Shown here in pieces: positions 60,103 through 64,000 of a stretch of 64,000 bases of DNA. Both the position numbers and the translations under genes were made by a program. The stretch is from positions 65,937,101-66,001,100 of the forward strand of contig NC_080428.1 in the NCBI RefSeq assembly GCF_029873635.1, in the 5' to 3' direction. Each line of letters begins with the position of its first letter. Position 1 is the first letter of the stretch. This DNA is from Malania oleifera (lineage: Eukaryota > Streptophyta > Magnoliopsida > Santalales > Ximeniaceae). A model generated the notes under the pieces. It ran no database searches. It was not told the origin of the DNA and saw only the letters and a list, made by a program, of their open reading frames with translations.

Positions 60103-60752
60103 GGCTTTTTTCTTCCTTGGACTCTTCAAAGCAACTTCAGCTTATGCTTTTGGATCAGTTGAAGCCGGAGCGTCCCCCTGCTCCAAAGCCTTTTCTCACT
60201 CCAACTCCTTGACGACCTCTGCCTCGATGACTTTTTTTGCTTGAAGAATGGGATGGTAATAATCAGAGTGTTGTTCCATGCAGTTCTTCAGCAAGCCACT
60301 CACCTTAAAACACTTGTCCACAATATCTTCCTTGTTCTTCTCCGCATCTTCCACACACTTCTCCCAAGCAATGAAGCTCTGCCTGCACCCACCCCCCTTC
60401 ATGAATAGGCAAAACCTGCATTCATCATCATTATCTTTCCCTTCGCCGTTGAAACCCTTCTTTGACTGGTCGGAAGCTTTTGGGCCGAACTCCTCCAGAA
60501 TTCTCTTATCGCTCAAAGGGCTAGAAGCTTCTACTGGAGATTTGGTTTCAAAGATTTCAATTTCTTTCATTGTATTTTGGATTTTTGAAACTAAGGAAGA
60601 CATATCGTCAGTTTTCCGAGAATGTATAGGCTCCTCGTGGGTGGATACAGAGTCGATTTTCTGAGAATCGCTAAGATTTTGAGAGGAGGATGAGACGTCT
60701 CAGCTCTAAGAGTTGCTAGGGCTTGAAGTTGATGCGGACAAAGAGGCCCCAT
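60103..60752 (-). pseudogene. GCK unit 4, best-kept array unit
   Basis: The frame from 60603 (MSSLVSKIQNTMKEIEIFE) runs 135 residues through the whole domain with all six cysteines, then ends at a TGA just after VVKELE (60196). Its N-terminal part is out of frame with unit 3 because of a one-base loss at the joint. Confidence 0.75.
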
Positions 60753-61421
60753 GGCCTCTTTCTTCCCCTGACTCTTCAAAGCAGCTTTAGCTTCTGCTTC
60801 TGGATCAGTTGAAGCCGGAGCAACCCCTTGCTCCAAAGCCTTTTCTCGCTCCAACTCCTTGATGGCCTCCTCCTCGACGAATTTTTCTTCTTGAAGAAAG
60901 GGATGGTAATAATTAGAGTGTTGTTCCATGCACTTCCTCAGCAAGCTAGTCACGTCAAAACACTTGTCCACAATATCTTCCTTTTTCTTCTCCGCATCTT
61001 CCACGCACTTCTCCAAAGCAATGAAGCTCTCCCTGCACCCACCCCGCTTCATGAACAGGCAAAACCCATATTCATCATCATCATTATCTTTCCCTTCACT
61101 GTCGGAACCCTTCTTTGACTGATCGGAAGCTTCTGGGTCGGACTCCTCCGGAATTCTCTTATCGCTCAAAAGGCTAGAAGCTTATGCTAGTGCTTCACTC
61201 TCTAGGGATTTGGTTTCAAGGATTTCAATTTCTGTCACTGTATTTTGGATTTTTGAAACTGAGGAAGACATATTGTCAATTTTCCGAGAATGTGTAGGCT
61301 CCTCGCGGGTGGATGTAGAGTGGATTTTCTGAGAATTGCTGAGATTTTGAGAAGAGGATGAGACTTCTGAGCTCTGAGAGTCACTAGTGCTTGAGGTTGA
61401 TGCAGACAAAGAGGCCCCCAT
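60753..61421 (-). pseudogene. GCK unit 3
   Basis: In frame with unit 2 across the joint (KKEAMGASLSAS). A stop falls after KSLESEALA (61182), then the frame reopens at 61169 through the domain (YGFC, CRESFIALEKC, CFDVTSLLRKC) to the joint with unit 4. Confidence 0.75.
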
Positions 61422-62720
61422 GGCCTCTTTCTTCCCCGGACTCTTCAAAGCAGCTTCTGCTACTGCTTTTTGATTAGTTGAAGTCAAAGCGTCCCCCTGC
61501 TCCAAAGCCTTTTCTTGCTCCAACTCCTTGACGACCTCCACCTCGATGACTTTTTCTGCTTGAAGAATGGGATGGTAATAATCAGAGTGGTATTCCATGC
61601 ACTTCTTCAGCAAGCCAGTCACCTCAAAACACTTGCCCACAATATATTCCTTGTTCTTCTCCGCATCTTCCACGCACTTCTCCTAAGCAATGAAGCTTTC
61701 CCTACACCCACCCCCCTTCATGAATGGGCAAAACCCGTATTCACCTTCTTCTTCTTCGTCAGAACCCTTCTTTGACTAATCAAAAGCTCCTGAGCCGGAC
61801 TCCTTAGAAATTCTCTTATCGCTCGAAGGGCTAGAAGCTTCTGCCGGTGCTTCACTCTCTGGAGATTTTGTTTCAGGGATTTCAATTTTTGTCATTGTAT
61901 TTTGGATTTCTAAAATCGAGGAAGACATATTGTCAGTTTTTCGAGAATGTGTAGGCTCCTCGCGGGTGGATGCAGAGTGGATTTTCTGAGAATCACTGAG
62001 ATTTTAAGAGGAGGATGAGATGTTTGAGCGCTGAGAGTCGCTAGGGCTTGAGGTTGATGCGGACGGGCCTCTTTCTTCCCCAAACTCTTCAAAGCAGCTT
62101 CAGCTTCAGCTTCTCGATCAGTTGAAGCCGGAGTGTCCCGTTGCTCCAAAGCCTTTTCTCACTCCAGCTCCATGACGGCCTCGTCCTTGGCGACTTTTTC
62201 TGCTTGAAGAATGGGATGGTAATAATCAGAGTGTTGTTCCATGCACTTCTTTAGCAAGCTAGTCACCTCAAAACACTTGTCCACAATATCTTCCTTGTTC
62301 TTCTCCGCATCTTCCACGCACTTCTCTGAAGCAATGAAGCTCTCCATGCACCCACCCCCTTCATGAATAGGAAAAATCCGTATTCACCTTCCTTTCACTG
62401 TCGGAACCCTTCTTTGACTGATCGGAAGCTTCTGGGCCGGACTCGTTCGGAATTCTCTTATCGCTCAAAGGGCTAGAAGCTTCTACTGGTGCTTCACTAT
62501 TTGGAGATTTGGTTTCAGGGATTTTAATTTCTGTCGCTGTGTTTTGGATTTCTGAAACTGAGGAAGACATATTGTCAGTTTTTCGAGAATGTGTAGGCTC
62601 CTTGCGGGTGGATGCAGAGTGGATTTTCTAAGAATCACTGAGATTTTGAGAGGAGGATGAGACGTCTGAGCTTTGAGAGTCGCTAGGGGTTGAGGTTGAT
62701 GCGGTCAAAGAGGCCCCCAT

Positions 62721-62830
62721 GGCCTACGCCCAACACTTTCTTCTTAAACCCCACAAAAGCCCTAATAAGAAAGTTCGTCACTTCTTCCAAATCTTCCGAT
62801 CCAACCTCCTTGCACCCCCCTCCCCCACCA
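62721..62830 (-). promoter_or_regulatory. 5' flank of the GCK array
   Basis: About 68 bases next to the first start codon (62721-62788) match the flank of the single gene at 46992-47058, so both carry the same proximal promoter or leader. No TATA box could be picked out. A copia LTR begins right behind it at about 62831. Confidence 0.5.
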
Positions 62831-64000
62831 TGTGTATATTATATATGTGGATGCGGATGACTTGAGAATAGGCTATGACTTTTTGCATACCCACGTAATG
62901 GTTCATTATATAATTGACTTTTGAAATGCAAATATAATCTTTACCTATATAAGGACATATTTCATAACCAAAATTGAAATAAAAAAGATGATTAGCGACA
63001 TCTAGTTCCTGAAGAATTAGACTGATGAATTTCTATAACTTCAAATTTTTTTACTTTAATTTTTCTATAATTATCTCTTTATTTCATTTACAACATGTTA
63101 TCAGCATGATCAAGTCTCTAATGGTATAGCAGAATCTTTTAAGTTTCATTGGTATTATTCCAAGGTGAGAATCTTGTTTTTTTTTTAAATATTTGTTATC
63201 TATATAACTTTAATTTTTTTTTGTCAAATTATATTTATATGTTAACTCTTATCTTGAATACGTGTCCTTAAATGTTTTTATGTTGAAATATATGTGAGAA
63301 TAACATTTTCGTTTTAATATTTACCTAATTTTGAATTTTTATTTGTTTTTCAAAGTGACTTTATGATGTCAAACCTCACAAAACTTGAATTTTTTGCCCT
63401 TAATATTTCCAAAAGAAATTATCTACCATGGGTACTTGATGCTGAGATTCACCTTAATACTATGAATCTTGATAGTACAATTGAAGAAGGAAATCAAGCA
63501 TCCCTACAAGATCGCACAAAGGCAATAATTTTCCTTCTACACCATTTACACGAAGAATTGAAAATTGAGTACCTTAGTATTAAGGACCTATTAGTCCTTT
63601 GGAACAACTTGAAGGAGAGATATGAACACCAAAAAACGACAATTCTTCCAAAAGCTCAATATGATTAGATACACTTGCGACTGTAAGATTTTAAAACTGT
63701 AAGTGAATAAAACTCAGACTTGTCCAAATTAGCTCTCAATTGAAGTTATATGGAGAAAAAATTACTGATGATGATATGTTAGAAAAGTCATATTCGACTT
63801 TTCATGCCTTGAATGTGCTCTTACAGCAGTAATATCGAGAATGTAGATTTACAAAATATTTTGAGCAAATTTCTTGTTTACCAGTGGCTAAACAAAATAA
63901 TAACATTTTGTTGAAAAATCATCAATCTTGTTCAATTGGCTCAATACCATTCCTGGAAGTGAATGTGGATTTTTCTCAAGGGCGTGGACAAGGTCGTGGT
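62831..64000 (+). mobile_element. Second copia element, 5' end only
   Basis: A probable LTR at 62831-63095 (TGTGTATATT to TTTACAACA) is followed by TGTTATCAGCATGA, the same primer-binding-site form as the nest's copia. A leader of about 260 bases and gag follow. The left LTR border rests only on the TG and on the end of duplicated sequence. The rest lies outside the window. Confidence 0.7.
63363..64000 (+). pseudogene. Copia gag (second element, partial)
   Basis: The ATG at 63363 starts MMSNLTKLEFFALNISKRNY, with LDAEIHLNTMNLDSTIEEGN and LLVLWNNLKERYEHQKTTIL, the UBN2-type copia gag. A TAG at about 63666 interrupts it after AQYD, where relatives have a Trp codon. More stops follow, with HLRL, DFKTVSE, STFHALNVLLQQ and NNILLKNHQS still readable, and GRGQGRG before the window edge, leading towards the zinc knuckle. 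It resembles the gag at 32591-31475 over the whole N-terminus. Confidence 0.8.

Larger units (their letters stand above)
57738..62720 (-). pseudogene. Tandem array of about eight fused GCK units (mostly broken)
   Basis: Read from 62720 downward. Unit starts are 62720, about 62063 (start deleted), 61421, 60752, 60102, 59458, 58812 and 58113; the eighth is cut at 57738. Unit length is about 640-700 bp. At each joint the C-terminal GKKEA runs straight into MGASLS of the next unit without a stop. The joints at 61421, 60102, 59458 and 58812 are still in frame, while at 60752 one base is missing. Unit 4 keeps all six cysteines over 60603-60196 (CRFC, CRQSFIAWEKC, CFKVSGLLKNC). Unit 3 has Tyr for the first cysteine. 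Unit 5 reads CGFF. Units 1 and 6 shift frame in the domain, and stops occur in nearly all. The array may once have coded one long multi-GCK protein. Confidence 0.85.
47059..62788. repeat. Tandem segmental duplication, copy B (expanded)
   Basis: Repeats copy A in the same order: non-coding block 47059-47210 and 48346-49880, LINE, SINE pieces (from 56582), GA tract and GCK units, ending CACTTCTTCC at about 62788. It gained a hAT-like element, solo LTRs E and F and extra GCK units. It lost the spacer matching 45691-46280 plus part of one GCK unit, with the new joint at 57737/57738. Confidence 0.9.

Overview
The window is nuclear DNA of a flowering plant, probably a woody dicot. The evidence is GT-AG introns in the one complete gene (a PHO1-type phosphate exporter), plant Ty1/copia and Ty3/gypsy chromovirus retrotransposons, an RTE-type LINE, Au-like SINEs, hAT-like MITEs and plant-type GCK-domain genes. 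Apart from PHO1 and one GCK locus, nearly everything is transposable element or duplication debris.

Positions 1-1561 are the end of a gypsy LTR cut by the window edge. Positions 2152-33663 are one Russian-doll nest. A minus-strand copia element with target-site duplication (TSD) AATAT is the host. A complete Tekay/Del-like gypsy element (2219-12275, TSD CCTAC) sits inside its left LTR. A hAT-like element carrying a ribosomal protein eL27 pseudogene (14456-15410, 8-bp TSD) and an LTR remnant A (15420-17346, TSD AAGAG) interrupt its pol. A second remnant B (19044-31469, TSD AATTG) interrupts the gag/protease region. B is itself split by a gag-only gypsy element (20993-31280), which in turn holds two solo LTRs, C (23391-25426) and D (26003-28364). 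Joining the flanks of each insertion restores one copia gag-pol.

Positions 33669-40918 are the gene island: an upstream region without recognised features, PHO1 in 13 coding exons (35799-39748, 794 residues), and a downstream region with an Au-like SINE and a second SINE-like fragment.

Positions about 40919-62788 are a direct tandem segmental duplication. Copy A (40919-47058) carries an RTE LINE fragment, SINE pieces and a GCK-domain gene. Copy B (47059-62788) carries the same parts plus a second hAT-like element (47211-48337), a solo LTR E (51924-56576, TSD TAAAC) that contains solo LTR F (53120-55636, TSD TATGA), and an expanded array of about eight GCK units fused head to tail. The units were joined at an AGGC microhomology that keeps both start codon and frame, but most are now broken. 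From about 62831 to the window end a second copia element begins on the plus strand, right next to the upstream flank of the GCK array.

The most unusual signals are these: the in-frame GCK array; a string of about 14 small palindromes in the copia leader; two splice-donor-like blocks kept in most of the LTRs although the LTRs are otherwise diverged; near-palindromic TCGTCGACGA arrays with a G-box upstream of the LTR TATA boxes; and primer-binding-site-like sequences trapped inside two TSD-bounded LTR remnants. All comparisons were made by eye.
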